Of a stretch of 64,000 bases of DNA, positions 13,655 through 22,212 are shown one piece after another. Within the stretch, counting starts at the first letter, position 1; every line of letters begins with the position of its first letter. Position numbers and translations under genes: made by a program. This DNA is from Bradyrhizobium arachidis (GTDB lineage Bacteria > Pseudomonadota > Alphaproteobacteria > Rhizobiales > Xanthobacteraceae): positions 3,534,001 through 3,598,000 of the forward strand of contig NZ_CP077970.1 of assembly GCF_024758505.1 (NCBI RefSeq), in the 5' to 3' direction. The notes under the pieces were generated by a model, which saw nothing but the letters and a program-made list of their open reading frames with translations, was not told where the DNA came from and ran no database searches.

Positions 13655-16600
13655 TCACCCCATCAAATCGTGATGGGTGGCGCGAACGATTGCGTCATGA
13701 ACGAAAGCCGCGGCCGAAGTGTCCGCGGACTCCTGACCCGGCGGTGGTTCAACCGTTTGCGCCCCGTGAGAACCGTTGTCTGTTGTAGCGCCTACAGCGT
13801 AATCGATCGATGAATGAATTGAGAGCAACTCCGCGGTGTCGATGGCGTCCGAGCCTTTGGAATTGGGGATTTCTTGCTTGAAGTGGAAAGAGCCTTCAGG
13901 GCCCAGCGCTGCGGGCTGACTCGAGGCCCGGACCAAGTGTGCGGGATCGGATAATTCGGGATGGTCCGCGCCGGAGGCCTGAAGCGACGCAATGGTGTGC
14001 TCGGATGCTGCGTCGGAGAGCGGGGTAGCTGCGGACGAAAAAACAAAACTGTCGCCGCCGTTGTTCGTCCAGTATCCACCGGCGCCCGCATCGCCTGCAT
14101 TGAGCGCAGTGATCGTTTCAGGTCCCGACTCTCCCTGGACGATGTCATCCCCGCCCTTATCGGCGGTCGTCAGGCTGCCGGTACTTGCGCCGGTCATGTC
14201 GGCATTTGTTGGGTCAGGACTGACTGCTGCCTGAGGTGCCTGGCTGCCGTCGCTTCCAGCCCCTGCGGCGTCCTGTTGCGACGCTCCGTCGATTGGCGGC
14301 GAATCCGCTTGCGTCGCGGCGGCTGAACTGTTGAAGCCTTGGAAGCCTGCGCCGTGAATAGTAATCGTCACAACCTGCGAGGTACCGTCGATTGTGGTTA
14401 CCCTGAAGGTGTCGGTCAGCGTGTCGCAGGCCTTGAGTGCCTGCACCGCGCAGTTGTCCTCGTCGAGCGTGTAGGTCCACACGCCCGCCGCCGTCATCGT
14501 GAAGGTGCCGTAGCCGTGCGTGCTCCACTTTGGTGTGCAAACCACCGTGAACGTGTTGGCTGGATTGTCGACGTCGGTGTCGGTGAGCGTGCCGGCAGCA
14601 ATCGGCGCTCCCAGTGACTTGCAGTCGGGCTCGGTGACCGAACCGGTCGTGGTGCCAGAGATGATTGCGGGGTCGTTGGCGCCATGGATTGTGATCGTCA
14701 CAACCTGCGGGGTGCCGTCAATGGTGGTCACCGTGAAGGTATCGGTGAGTTTGTCGCAGACATTGAGCGCCTGCACCGTGCTGTTGGTGTTGTCGAGCGT
14801 ATAGGTCCAGACACCCGCCGCTGTCATCGTGAAGGTGCCGTAGCCGCCCGCGCTGGCCTTGGGCGCGCACACCGCCGTGAACGTGTTGGACGGATTGTCG
14901 ACGTCGGCGTCGGTGAGCGTGCCGGTCGCAACCGGCGTTCCCGGCTTGCAACTGGCCGCCTCGGTGACCGCCCCGGTCGTCGTGCCGGAGATGATGGCCG
15001 GGTCGTTGGCGCCATGGATGGTGATCGTCACCACCTGCGGCGTGCCGTCGATGGTGGTCACGGTGAACGTATCGGCCAGGGTGTCGCCGACATTGAGTGC
15101 CTTCACCGCGCAGTTGTTGCTGTCGAGCGTGTACGTCCATACGCCCGCAGGCGTCATCGTGAAGGTGCCGTAGCCGCCCGTGCTGGCCGTGGGCGAGCAC
15201 ACCGCCGTGAATGCGTTGGACGGGTTGTCGACGTCGGTGTCAGCCAGCGTGCCGGTCGCAATCGGTATTCCAGGCTTGCAGCCGGCCGCCTCTGTCACCG
15301 AGCCGGTCGTGTCACCCGAGACAATGGCGGCATCGTTGGTGCCATGGATGGTGATCGTCACCACCTGCGGCGTACCGTCGAGGGTCGTTACGGTGAAGCT
15401 ATCGGTCAGGGTATCCCCGACGTTGAGTGCCTGCACCTTGCTGTTGGCGTTGTCGAGCGTGTAGGTCCAGACGCCGGCGGCCGTCATGGTGAAGGTGCCA
15501 TAGCCGCCTGTGCTCGCTTTTGGCGAACTGACCGCCGTGAAGGTGTCGGGGGTGTTGTCGACGTCGGTATCGGTGAGTGTGCCGGTCGCGCTCGGGATGC
15601 CGGGCGTCGCATTGGCAAAGCCGCTGGCTTCGACCGACGAGCCGGTCGCGGCGCCGGAAATGATGGCGGCGTCGTTGACGCCATTGATGCTGATCGTGAA
15701 AGTCTGATTATCAGAGAGCTTGCCGTCCGACACAGTGATATCGAAGGTATCGGTCGTGGGCGCCGTCAGCGCGTTGATCGCGTCACTATTCGGCACGAAG
15801 GTGTAAGCGCCGCTCGCACTGTTGACATAGAGCGTTCCATAGGGACTGTCCTTGGACACATCGTATGTCACTCCAGCCAGGACCGTACTGCCGACAGTGC
15901 CGCCACTGATGCCGAAGGTCAGCGGCGCGCCATCGGCACTGCTGGCACTGAACGTTCCGCTGGTCGCCGTGAAGGTGTCAAACACCACCGTATCGAGTTC
16001 GACCGGTCCCGCCAGCACATTGAGCGTCGGCGCGCGAACGATGAGTATGTCAGGGACTGTGATGGTGCTCGGGAGCACGATTGGAAGCGAATGTTGCGGT
16101 GCAGGACCTTCAGGCTCTGTGAAATTAATCGGTTCCGGCGACAGCGACTCGACGGACAGAGGCGTGCTGGAGCCCTTTGGGCCCGCTTTCGAGAGGTTGC
16201 CCCATACCTCGCGTTGGGCCGCCTCCAATTCCTCCATGCGAGCCGCGGTATTGACGAACTGGCTTGCGCTGATCGCGGACCCAACCTTGTTGAGCACAAC
16301 CGTCTCGCCGGGGTCGTCGACGACGATGTGTCGCGGGACTGCGTCCTTGGTCACGAGCTCGAACGCGCCGTGCTTGAGATCCTTGTATGTGATCCTGTCG
16401 TCATCCAGGAACGTGATATTCGGGTCTGCGGCCTCGGCATCCTTCAACATCGAGAAGGTCAATGCTGCGAGCGTGAGCATTCCGAAACCGCCCGTACGAA
16501 TCTGACCGCGTATGTCACCAAAGGGCGTGTCGATCCGCAGGGCTCCACTTTTTGCCCACCGGCCGGCAGCAAACGCAAAGATCCCTCTGGATATGGTGAG

Positions 16601-16897
16601 CAGGGCCGAACGGGATGTGCCATCGAAATTATGGACGAATTCGCTCAGCTCAATGCGAGCGTCGCCGGAGAGGTTGAAGACAGTATCGTCGATGAAGCGA
16701 AGACCAATCCGGCCGTTGGCGTCAGTCTCGATCACGTCGCCTTGGCGAACAGGATCGCCGACCATGATTGGAGTGGCGACACCGATTCCACGTCGGACCG
16801 TCGCACAACCGATCACGCTATGAACGGTGCCGACAATTCGGAGAGGGGGGACCACGCAGGACTCGTCTCCAGCCTCGCAGCCGAACGCAACTAACAT
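13655..16897 (-). CDS. Giant FecR-VCBS surface/secreted protein A (1,080 aa)
   Basis: Likely an adhesin or matrix protein. From the ATG at 16897, about residues 20-135 form a FecR-like domain (VRQGDVIETDANGRIGLRF, DDTVFNLS). A conserved hydrophobic segment GGFGMLTLAALTFSMLKDAE follows at about 137-156, then a linker (PRHIVVDDPGETVVLNKVGS). One cadherin-like unit (about 300-415) and four VCBS repeats of about 110 aa come next (about 415-850; units like YGTFTMTAAGVWTYTLDN). A low-complexity Ser/Ala/Asp tail ends ATHHDLMG. There is no Sec signal peptide, which fits type I secretion, but no T1SS genes lie nearby. Repeats 2-4 carry unusual cysteines. The start matches the paralogue next door; both have GGCGAGG upstream. 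Confidence 0.85.
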   Translation of the reverse strand: MLVAFGCEAGDESCVVPPLRIVGTVHSVIGCATVRRGIGVATPIMVGDPVRQGDVIETDANGRIGLRFIDDTVFNLSGDARIELSEFVHNFDGTSRSALLTISRGIFAFAAGRWAKSGALRIDTPFGDIRGQIRTGGFGMLTLAALTFSMLKDAEAADPNITFLDDDRITYKDLKHGAFELVTKDAVPRHIVVDDPGETVVLNKVGSAISASQFVNTAARMEELEAAQREVWGNLSKAGPKGSSTPLSVESLSPEPINFTEPEGPAPQHSLPIVLPSTITVPDILIVRAPTLNVLAGPVELDTVVFDTFTATSGTFSASSADGAPLTFGISGGTVGSTVLAGVTYDVSKDSPYGTLYVNSASGAYTFVPNSDAINALTAPTTDTFDITVSDGKLSDNQTFTISINGVNDAAIISGAATGSSVEASGFANATPGIPSATGTLTDTDVDNTPDTFTAVSSPKASTGGYGTFTMTAAGVWTYTLDNANSKVQALNVGDTLTDSFTVTTLDGTPQVVTITIHGTNDAAIVSGDTTGSVTEAAGCKPGIPIATGTLADTDVDNPSNAFTAVCSPTASTGGYGTFTMTPAGVWTYTLDSNNCAVKALNVGDTLADTFTVTTIDGTPQVVTITIHGANDPAIISGTTTGAVTEAASCKPGTPVATGTLTDADVDNPSNTFTAVCAPKASAGGYGTFTMTAAGVWTYTLDNTNSTVQALNVCDKLTDTFTVTTIDGTPQVVTITIHGANDPAIISGTTTGSVTEPDCKSLGAPIAAGTLTDTDVDNPANTFTVVCTPKWSTHGYGTFTMTAAGVWTYTLDEDNCAVQALKACDTLTDTFRVTTIDGTSQVVTITIHGAGFQGFNSSAAATQADSPPIDGASQQDAAGAGSDGSQAPQAAVSPDPTNADMTGASTGSLTTADKGGDDIVQGESGPETITALNAGDAGAGGYWTNNGGDSFVFSSAATPLSDAASEHTIASLQASGADHPELSDPAHLVRASSQPAALGPEGSFHFKQEIPNSKGSDAIDTAELLSIHSSIDYAVGATTDNGSHGAQTVEPPPGQESADTSAAAFVHDAIVRATHHDLMG
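14348..15655 (-). repeat. Four VCBS-encoding tandem repeats in gene A
   Basis: Units of about 330 bp in tandem, each coding GTLTDTDVDNP-, GYGTFTMT-AGVWTYTLD- and DGTPQVVTITIHG- blocks. They share long near-identical DNA with the repeats of the adjacent gene, so gene conversion and copy-number change are likely. Confidence 0.85.
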
Positions 16898-16937
16898 AGG
16901 CTTCAACCTCGCCTAATACGCCATCGGTTTGCGGACG

Positions 16938-19900
16938 TCACAAGATCAGATCGTGTGGCCCATGGGCGTGAGTTGTGCTTGCCCCGTAAAGTTGATCAAT
17001 ATTGGGTGGGGATAGTTCAGACATCGCCGCCACCTCGGATCCGCGGACTCCGCTAGCGTGGTCGTGATGATCGGCAGGGTCTGTGAGATTGTCCAGCTTC
17101 ACGCTGTGCTGTGAACCCTGGGCATGCGAAGCGTCATCCTTGAACTGAAATGAGTCGCCGAGCTGCTGCGAATTAGCAGGCGTCGACACGGACGCTCCAT
17201 GGGGCGCGTTGTGCTGCTCGGCCGCCTCGCCTGAAGGCGAATGGTTGACGCCGCCCGTCGACGATTTCAGAGGGCTCGGGTTGAGCGTCGTGTCTGCCCC
17301 GTCATTGTTGGTATGGCCGTGCGCATGAGTCCCATTGGCTGCGTTCTCTGGGTTCGAGGCGCCATGATCCCCGGCTTCGCTCCCAAGCGCAAGCCCGCGC
17401 CCGGCGTGCTGTTCGGCGGCGTGGGCAAGATCCAGTGCGGCGAAAGCGCTGTCAGACATCTGGCCACTGCCGGCGATCGCGCCATTCTTGCCAGTCATTG
17501 TGTCAGTGTCGCGCCCCGCGAAGTGATCGAAGACGAAGTGGGTCTCCGTCGGTGCGGCGGCGTGCTGCGAGATCGAGGACAGTCCGCCGGCTCGGGGGAC
17601 AGCCACAGCACTGCCGGTCGTTTCGGTCGCGTACGTATGCACCTGGTCTGAACCGGAGAGGCTGGAATATTCGGTCCATCCAATCCGGTGCCAGCTGGAA
17701 TCGAGGCCGTGGGTCGGGTCGGTCGACGGGATTGTCGAACCCCCGTCGGCGAGAAGTGTGCCGTCGCCGCCCGTGGAGTCGGACGAGGCCCCGGAAGTGG
17801 TCGTCGCATTCTGCGCCGTTGCGGTGAGGTCGAGCGGCTCACTGGCTGCCGCCACGACCGGTGCCGCCGCCGGTGCCAGGATGAAGTCCGACGCGTCGAT
17901 GGTTGCAATCCCCTGCAAGTGGATTTCGAGCAGGCCGGAAGCGCCGATGCGCAGGGTCTGGTCGGTTGGATTGACGTACACGATCGTTTCATTCGCCGCG
18001 CTGTCGTAGAGCCAAGCGATCGTATGTGCCGGCACGGTCGAGCTTGTTGAGCTCAAGGCCAGGATGACGAACCCAAGTGCGCCAAGAGCGGTCAAGTCGA
18101 TCTTGTCGGCCCCCGATGCGAAGTCGGTAATAGTGTCGAACTGGCCGGCGTGGGAATCGGCGACGAACAAATAAACGAAGCGGTCGTTCCCATTGCTGCC
18201 GGTGAGTTGGTCCGCACCAAATCCACCGGTGATAGTGTCGCTACCGTTGTTGCCGTTGATTGTATCGTTGCCCGAGCCACCGTAGATCGTGTCATTCCCA
18301 TCATTGCCTTTGATCGTATCATTGCCGGAGCCGCTATAGAGAGTGTCAGCTTTGCCGGTGCCGTTGACGGTATCGTTGCCGGCTCCCGCATAGATGATTT
18401 GACCTATGTCACCGCCGCCCGCGATGGTTTCGCTACCCGGTGTTCCAAACACATTGGGAGGGTCGGTGATCACGGTAGATCCCGTGGCCAGATTGTCGAA
18501 ATCGTTAGGGTCTGCGTCGCTGGCACCATGGATGGTGATGGTCACAGCCTGCGTTGTACCGTCGATCGCAGTTACCGTGAAAGTGTCGGTCAACGTGTCG
18601 CCGACGTCCAGCGCCTGCACCACGCTATTGTTGTTGTCGAGCGTGTAAGTCCAGACGCCGGCCGCCGTCATGGTGAAGGTGCCGTAGCCGTCGTCGCTCG
18701 CGGTCGGCGAGGAGACGGCCGTGAACGTGTTGGGCGGATTGTCCGCGTCTGTGTCGGTGAGTGTGCCGGTCGTGGTGGGTGTGCCGGGCGCAAAAGTGCC
18801 CGCCTCGATCACTGAGCCGGCCGTGGTGCCGGAGATGATGGCGGCGTCGTTGGTGCCGTGGATGGTGACCGTCACCACCTGCGGCGTGCCATCGAGGGTT
18901 GTTACAGTGAAACTGTCGGTGAGCGTGCCGCCGACATTGAGCGCCTGCACCGCGCTGTTGGCGTTATCGAGCGTGTAGGCCCATACGCCGGCGGCGGTTA
19001 TCGTAAAGGTACCGTAGCCGCTCGTGCTTGCCTTGGGTGAGCTCACCGTTGTGAAGGTATTGGACGGATTGTCGACGTCGGCGGCAACGAGCGTGCCGGT
19101 CGCGGTCGGCGTGCCGGGCGTCGCATTGGCAACACTTCCTGCCTCGGTCACCGATCCGGTCGTGGTGCCGGAAATGACGGCGGTGTCGTTGGTGCCGTGA
19201 ATGGTGATCGTCACCACCTGCGGCGTACCGTCGAGGGTTGTTACAGTGAAACTGTCGGTGAGCGTGCCGCCAGCATTGAGCGCCTGCACCGCACCGTTGG
19301 CGTTATCGAGCGTGTAGGTCCACACGCCGGCTGCCGTCATGGTGAAGGTGCCGTAGCCGGCCGCGCTCGCCGTTGGCGAGTCGACCGCCGTGAAGGCGTT
19401 TGCCGTCGTGTCGACGTCAGTGTCGGTGAGCGTTCCGCTTGCGGTGGGCGTGCCGGGGTCTGCATTGGCGTGACCGCCAGCCTCGATCACTGCGCCGGTC
19501 GTGGCACCGGAGATGATGGCCGCGTCACTGGTTCCGTGGATGGTGATCGTCACCACTTGGGGGGTGCCGCCGATCGTGGTTACCGTAAAGCTGTCGGTCA
19601 GCGCCTCGCCGTCATTGAGCGCCTGTACGGCGACATTGGCATTGTCCAAGGTGTAGGTCCACACGCCGGCCGCCGTCATCGTGAAGGTGCCATAGCCACC
19701 GGCGCTCGCCTTTGGCGAGCTCACTGCCGTGAAGGTATTGGGCGGATCATCGACGTCGGTGTCGGTGAGCGTGCCGGTCGCAATCGGCGTCCCAGGCGTT
19801 CCGTTGGCGGTGCCGCCGGCCTCGATATTTGAGCCGGTCGTGGTGCCGGAGATGATTGAAGCGTCGTCGACGCCGTTGATGTTGATCGTGAACGTCTGAT

Positions 19901-21083
19901 TCGCGGAGTTGAGTCCGTCGGAGACGGTGACAACGAAATTGTCGCTCGAGGGCGCCTTCAGCGCGTTGATTGCGGCGCTGTTAGGCACGAACGTGTAGGC
20001 ACCGCTCGTGCTGTTGACGTAGAGCGTCCCGTAAGAACCTGCCTTCGACAGATCGTACGTCACTCCGTCCAGGACGGTGTTGCTGGCGGTAGCCCCTATG
20101 ACGCCGAAGGTCAGCCTGGCGGCGCTGCTGGTGCTGCTGGCAGCGAAAGTTCCGCTCGTCGCAGTGAATGTATCAAATACCACCGTATCGTGTTCGGTTG
20201 GCCCCGCTCCGGTGCTGAGTGTCGGCGGTACAGGTTCGAAAATGGGGATGACGAATGGCGACACGGAGGGCAGCAAATCCTGCCGCGCGGGCGCGTCGGG
20301 CGGAATGAAATTGATCGGCTGCAGCGGCTGGGATTTGACAAAGGGAGGTGTGCTCGACCCGTTCGGTCCCTGCCATTGAAGATTGGCGAGCGCTTCCTGT
20401 TGCGCGGCGCGCAATTCCTCCATGCGGGCGGCCGAATTTTGGAACTGGTTCACACCGATTGTGGATCCCACCTTGTTGAGGACAATTGTCTCGCCGGGAT
20501 CTTCGACGATGATGTGTCGCGGGATCGGCTCCTTGGTCACAAGCTCGAATGCACCGTGCGCAAGGTCCTTGTAAGTGATGGAGTCGTCATCCAGGAATGT
20601 TACATCTGGGTCCGCTGCCTCCGCGTTTTTCAGAGCGGAGAAAGTCAATGCTGCAAGTGTCAGCATCCCAAAACCGCCCGCGTGACTGCGGGGGCGAATG
20701 CTTGCAACAGGCGTGTTCAGCCTGAGAGATCCGGTCTCTGCCAGCCGGCCCGCCACGAAACTGAAGCTCCCTTGGGTCACATCGAACAAAGCCGTAGGTG
20801 ACACGCCCTTGGCATCGAAGACGAACTCGCGCAGCACGACGCGAGTGCCGCAAGAGATGTTGAAAAGAGTGCCGTCGATGAAGCGAAGCTCCATCCGCCC
20901 GTCGGCCTCGGTCTCGATCACATCGTCCTGGCGGACTGGAGTACCGGCCACGGCCGGTGTGGCGACACCGCCCGCTCGCGTGAGCGTACCGCAACCGATC
21001 ACTGCATGAATGTGGCCGATGATTTGGACGGGCAGGGCGATGGCAGCCTCGTCCCCAACCTGGATGCCTGACGCAACTAACAT
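16938..21083 (-). CDS. Giant FecR-VCBS-RTX surface/secreted protein B (1,381 aa)
   Basis: A paralogue of the downstream gene, 40 bp away in the same direction. From the ATG at 21083 come a FecR-like domain (VRQDDVIETEADGRMELRF), the same hydrophobic segment GGFGMLTLAALTFSALKNAE, and one cadherin-like unit. Four cysteine-free VCBS repeats follow (about 414-854), then six or seven calcium-binding RTX nonapeptides (GAGNDTVNG, GSGNDTIKG, GDGNDTIYG types, about 894-969). The RTX end domain is RFVYLFVADSHAGQFDTITD. A His/Asp-rich tail ends GPHDLIL. RTX repeats and the lack of a Sec signal point to type I secretion. An upstream in-frame extension to 21212 is not supported by the paralogue. Confidence 0.88.
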   Translation of the reverse strand: MLVASGIQVGDEAAIALPVQIIGHIHAVIGCGTLTRAGGVATPAVAGTPVRQDDVIETEADGRMELRFIDGTLFNISCGTRVVLREFVFDAKGVSPTALFDVTQGSFSFVAGRLAETGSLRLNTPVASIRPRSHAGGFGMLTLAALTFSALKNAEAADPDVTFLDDDSITYKDLAHGAFELVTKEPIPRHIIVEDPGETIVLNKVGSTIGVNQFQNSAARMEELRAAQQEALANLQWQGPNGSSTPPFVKSQPLQPINFIPPDAPARQDLLPSVSPFVIPIFEPVPPTLSTGAGPTEHDTVVFDTFTATSGTFAASSTSSAARLTFGVIGATASNTVLDGVTYDLSKAGSYGTLYVNSTSGAYTFVPNSAAINALKAPSSDNFVVTVSDGLNSANQTFTININGVDDASIISGTTTGSNIEAGGTANGTPGTPIATGTLTDTDVDDPPNTFTAVSSPKASAGGYGTFTMTAAGVWTYTLDNANVAVQALNDGEALTDSFTVTTIGGTPQVVTITIHGTSDAAIISGATTGAVIEAGGHANADPGTPTASGTLTDTDVDTTANAFTAVDSPTASAAGYGTFTMTAAGVWTYTLDNANGAVQALNAGGTLTDSFTVTTLDGTPQVVTITIHGTNDTAVISGTTTGSVTEAGSVANATPGTPTATGTLVAADVDNPSNTFTTVSSPKASTSGYGTFTITAAGVWAYTLDNANSAVQALNVGGTLTDSFTVTTLDGTPQVVTVTIHGTNDAAIISGTTAGSVIEAGTFAPGTPTTTGTLTDTDADNPPNTFTAVSSPTASDDGYGTFTMTAAGVWTYTLDNNNSVVQALDVGDTLTDTFTVTAIDGTTQAVTITIHGASDADPNDFDNLATGSTVITDPPNVFGTPGSETIAGGGDIGQIIYAGAGNDTVNGTGKADTLYSGSGNDTIKGNDGNDTIYGGSGNDTINGNNGSDTITGGFGADQLTGSNGNDRFVYLFVADSHAGQFDTITDFASGADKIDLTALGALGFVILALSSTSSTVPAHTIAWLYDSAANETIVYVNPTDQTLRIGASGLLEIHLQGIATIDASDFILAPAAAPVVAAASEPLDLTATAQNATTTSGASSDSTGGDGTLLADGGSTIPSTDPTHGLDSSWHRIGWTEYSSLSGSDQVHTYATETTGSAVAVPRAGGLSSISQHAAAPTETHFVFDHFAGRDTDTMTGKNGAIAGSGQMSDSAFAALDLAHAAEQHAGRGLALGSEAGDHGASNPENAANGTHAHGHTNNDGADTTLNPSPLKSSTGGVNHSPSGEAAEQHNAPHGASVSTPANSQQLGDSFQFKDDASHAQGSQHSVKLDNLTDPADHHDHASGVRGSEVAAMSELSPPNIDQLYGASTTHAHGPHDLIL
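18177..18404 (-). repeat. RTX (GGxGxDxxx) calcium-binding repeat block in gene B
   Basis: A tandem run of nonapeptide-coding units (GNDTI-x-G pattern). It is the classical beta-roll that folds on calcium outside the cell and marks type I secretion substrates. Confidence 0.9.
18522..19844 (-). repeat. Four VCBS-encoding tandem repeats in gene B
   Basis: Units of about 330-340 bp coding the same VCBS blocks as in gene A but without cysteines. High identity between units makes this region prone to slippage and assembly error. Confidence 0.85.
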
Positions 21084-21458
21084 GGCTCGACCTCGCCTGG
21101 TGAACAACTCAGGCTCGGCGTGCTGCCATAGTCTTGCTCGGGTACCCTCGCCACGGGACAAAAAAACCCTAGGCGCCGGCAGCCGAAGGGCCTGCCCGCC
21201 GAAAATAATCAAGTCTGCTCAAGGGAGAGACGCATTGCGCGGGGCGCCGATATGCACTGCCACCCCAGCCGTGCTCCTCCCGTCAAAGTGATTAAATTGA
21301 CAACCCGGACGTATTTAATTTGTGGCCTTCCCGCAGGGCGGGGAATAAATTAAGCCGGCTAAACAGATTAAACAACAATTATATGTATGCCGCTGCGCTG
21401 CGCGGTTCAAAAAAAATGAGACGGCGCGAGCGACAAGATTTTTTCAGAAGGGCGGATC
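21084..21458. promoter_or_regulatory. A/T-rich divergent control region of the FecR cluster
   Basis: A 375-bp gene-free region, far richer in A/T than its surroundings between 21285 and 21420. It holds an ATTAAAT/ATTTAAT inverted repeat (21291-21297 and 21313-21319), TTGACA at 21297, and several TTAA-containing patches. It should hold promoters for the minus-strand giant genes and the plus-strand FecR gene. Confidence 0.5.
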
Positions 21459-22109
21459 ATGTGCACACGTGCGATAACCGCATTGGTCGCTGGCTTCGTT
21501 TTGGCGCTCTCCAGCTTCTTGCCGAGTGCGGCTCGCGCGCAAACTGAATCCGCCAAGCCCGCCGTTGGGAGCTCATCATCCAAACCCATCGGGAAGGTGG
21601 TGGCGGCCACAGGCTCGGTCACAATCGAACATGCGGGCGCAGTGGTCGTTCAGGCGGGTGTCTCGGGCGAGCCCGGTCGGACCAACATCGGTGATCTCGT
21701 ATATCTCGGTGACGTGGTGCGGACCGGAGCCGACGGTCGAGTCGGCATCAACTTTTCCGATGGCACCTCGTTCAATCTATCAAGTAACGCCCATATGGCG
21801 TTGGACCAGTATGTGTACGACCCGGACGGCAAATCCAATTCGACCCTGTTCAATCTCACCAGGGGAACGTTCACTTTTGTTGCCGGCAGTATCGCAAGGA
21901 CCGGCGACATGAAGGTCGATACTCCCGTCGCGACGATGGGAATCCGAGGCACGACGCCGCATATCGAAATTTCGGACGATGGGACCGCCAAATTTGCGAC
22001 CCTTATCGAAGAGGGCAAGAGCAGTATCCTGAAGAAGCCCGCGGCAGCCGCGCCGCCGCCGCCCGATCGAGGCATCAATCGCAAGCTCAACATCTGCCGG
22101 GGATGCTGA
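21459..22109 (+). CDS. Secreted FecR-domain protein
   Basis: A 216-aa protein with a Sec signal peptide (ALSSFLPSAARA-QT). A FecR domain spans about residues 45-190 (GKVVAATGSVTIEHAG, GDLVYLGDVVRTGADGRVGI, DGTSFNLSSNAHMALD, KVDTPVATMGIRGTTPHIEI). Unlike classical FecR it has no anti-sigma N-terminus or membrane anchor, so it is probably periplasmic or surface-bound. The same domain forms the N-terminus of the two giant proteins transcribed divergently. AAGGGCGG precedes the ATG. The tail ends with NICRGC. Confidence 0.85.
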   Translation: MCTRAITALVAGFVLALSSFLPSAARAQTESAKPAVGSSSSKPIGKVVAATGSVTIEHAGAVVVQAGVSGEPGRTNIGDLVYLGDVVRTGADGRVGINFSDGTSFNLSSNAHMALDQYVYDPDGKSNSTLFNLTRGTFTFVAGSIARTGDMKVDTPVATMGIRGTTPHIEISDDGTAKFATLIEEGKSSILKKPAAAAPPPPDRGINRKLNICRGC

Positions 22110-22212
22110 GAACTTCGCTTCGCCTGGGGGCGCTCCTGATGCCGGCGTTGGCCGGGCAGAGAGCTCAAGATTCTCGCTTCGTTGCTGCCGGAGTTGGACG
22201 CTTGGTGTGAAA

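Noticed and set aside
16555-16585. FAAG in protein A as a LapG-type (TAAG) cleavage site
   Set aside because: The paralogue has FVAG at the same place, the segment lies within the FecR-like fold, and no lapG/lapD genes are nearby.
14684-16894. A 736-codon frame on the plus strand inside the giant protein A gene
   Set aside because: It is the antisense of VCBS repeats; its repeats mirror those of the real gene and it has no protein signature.
14348-19844. Regular repeats that might suggest a CRISPR array or satellite
   Set aside because: The unit is about 330 bp, in frame and codes VCBS domains; there are no short direct repeats with unique spacers and no cas genes.
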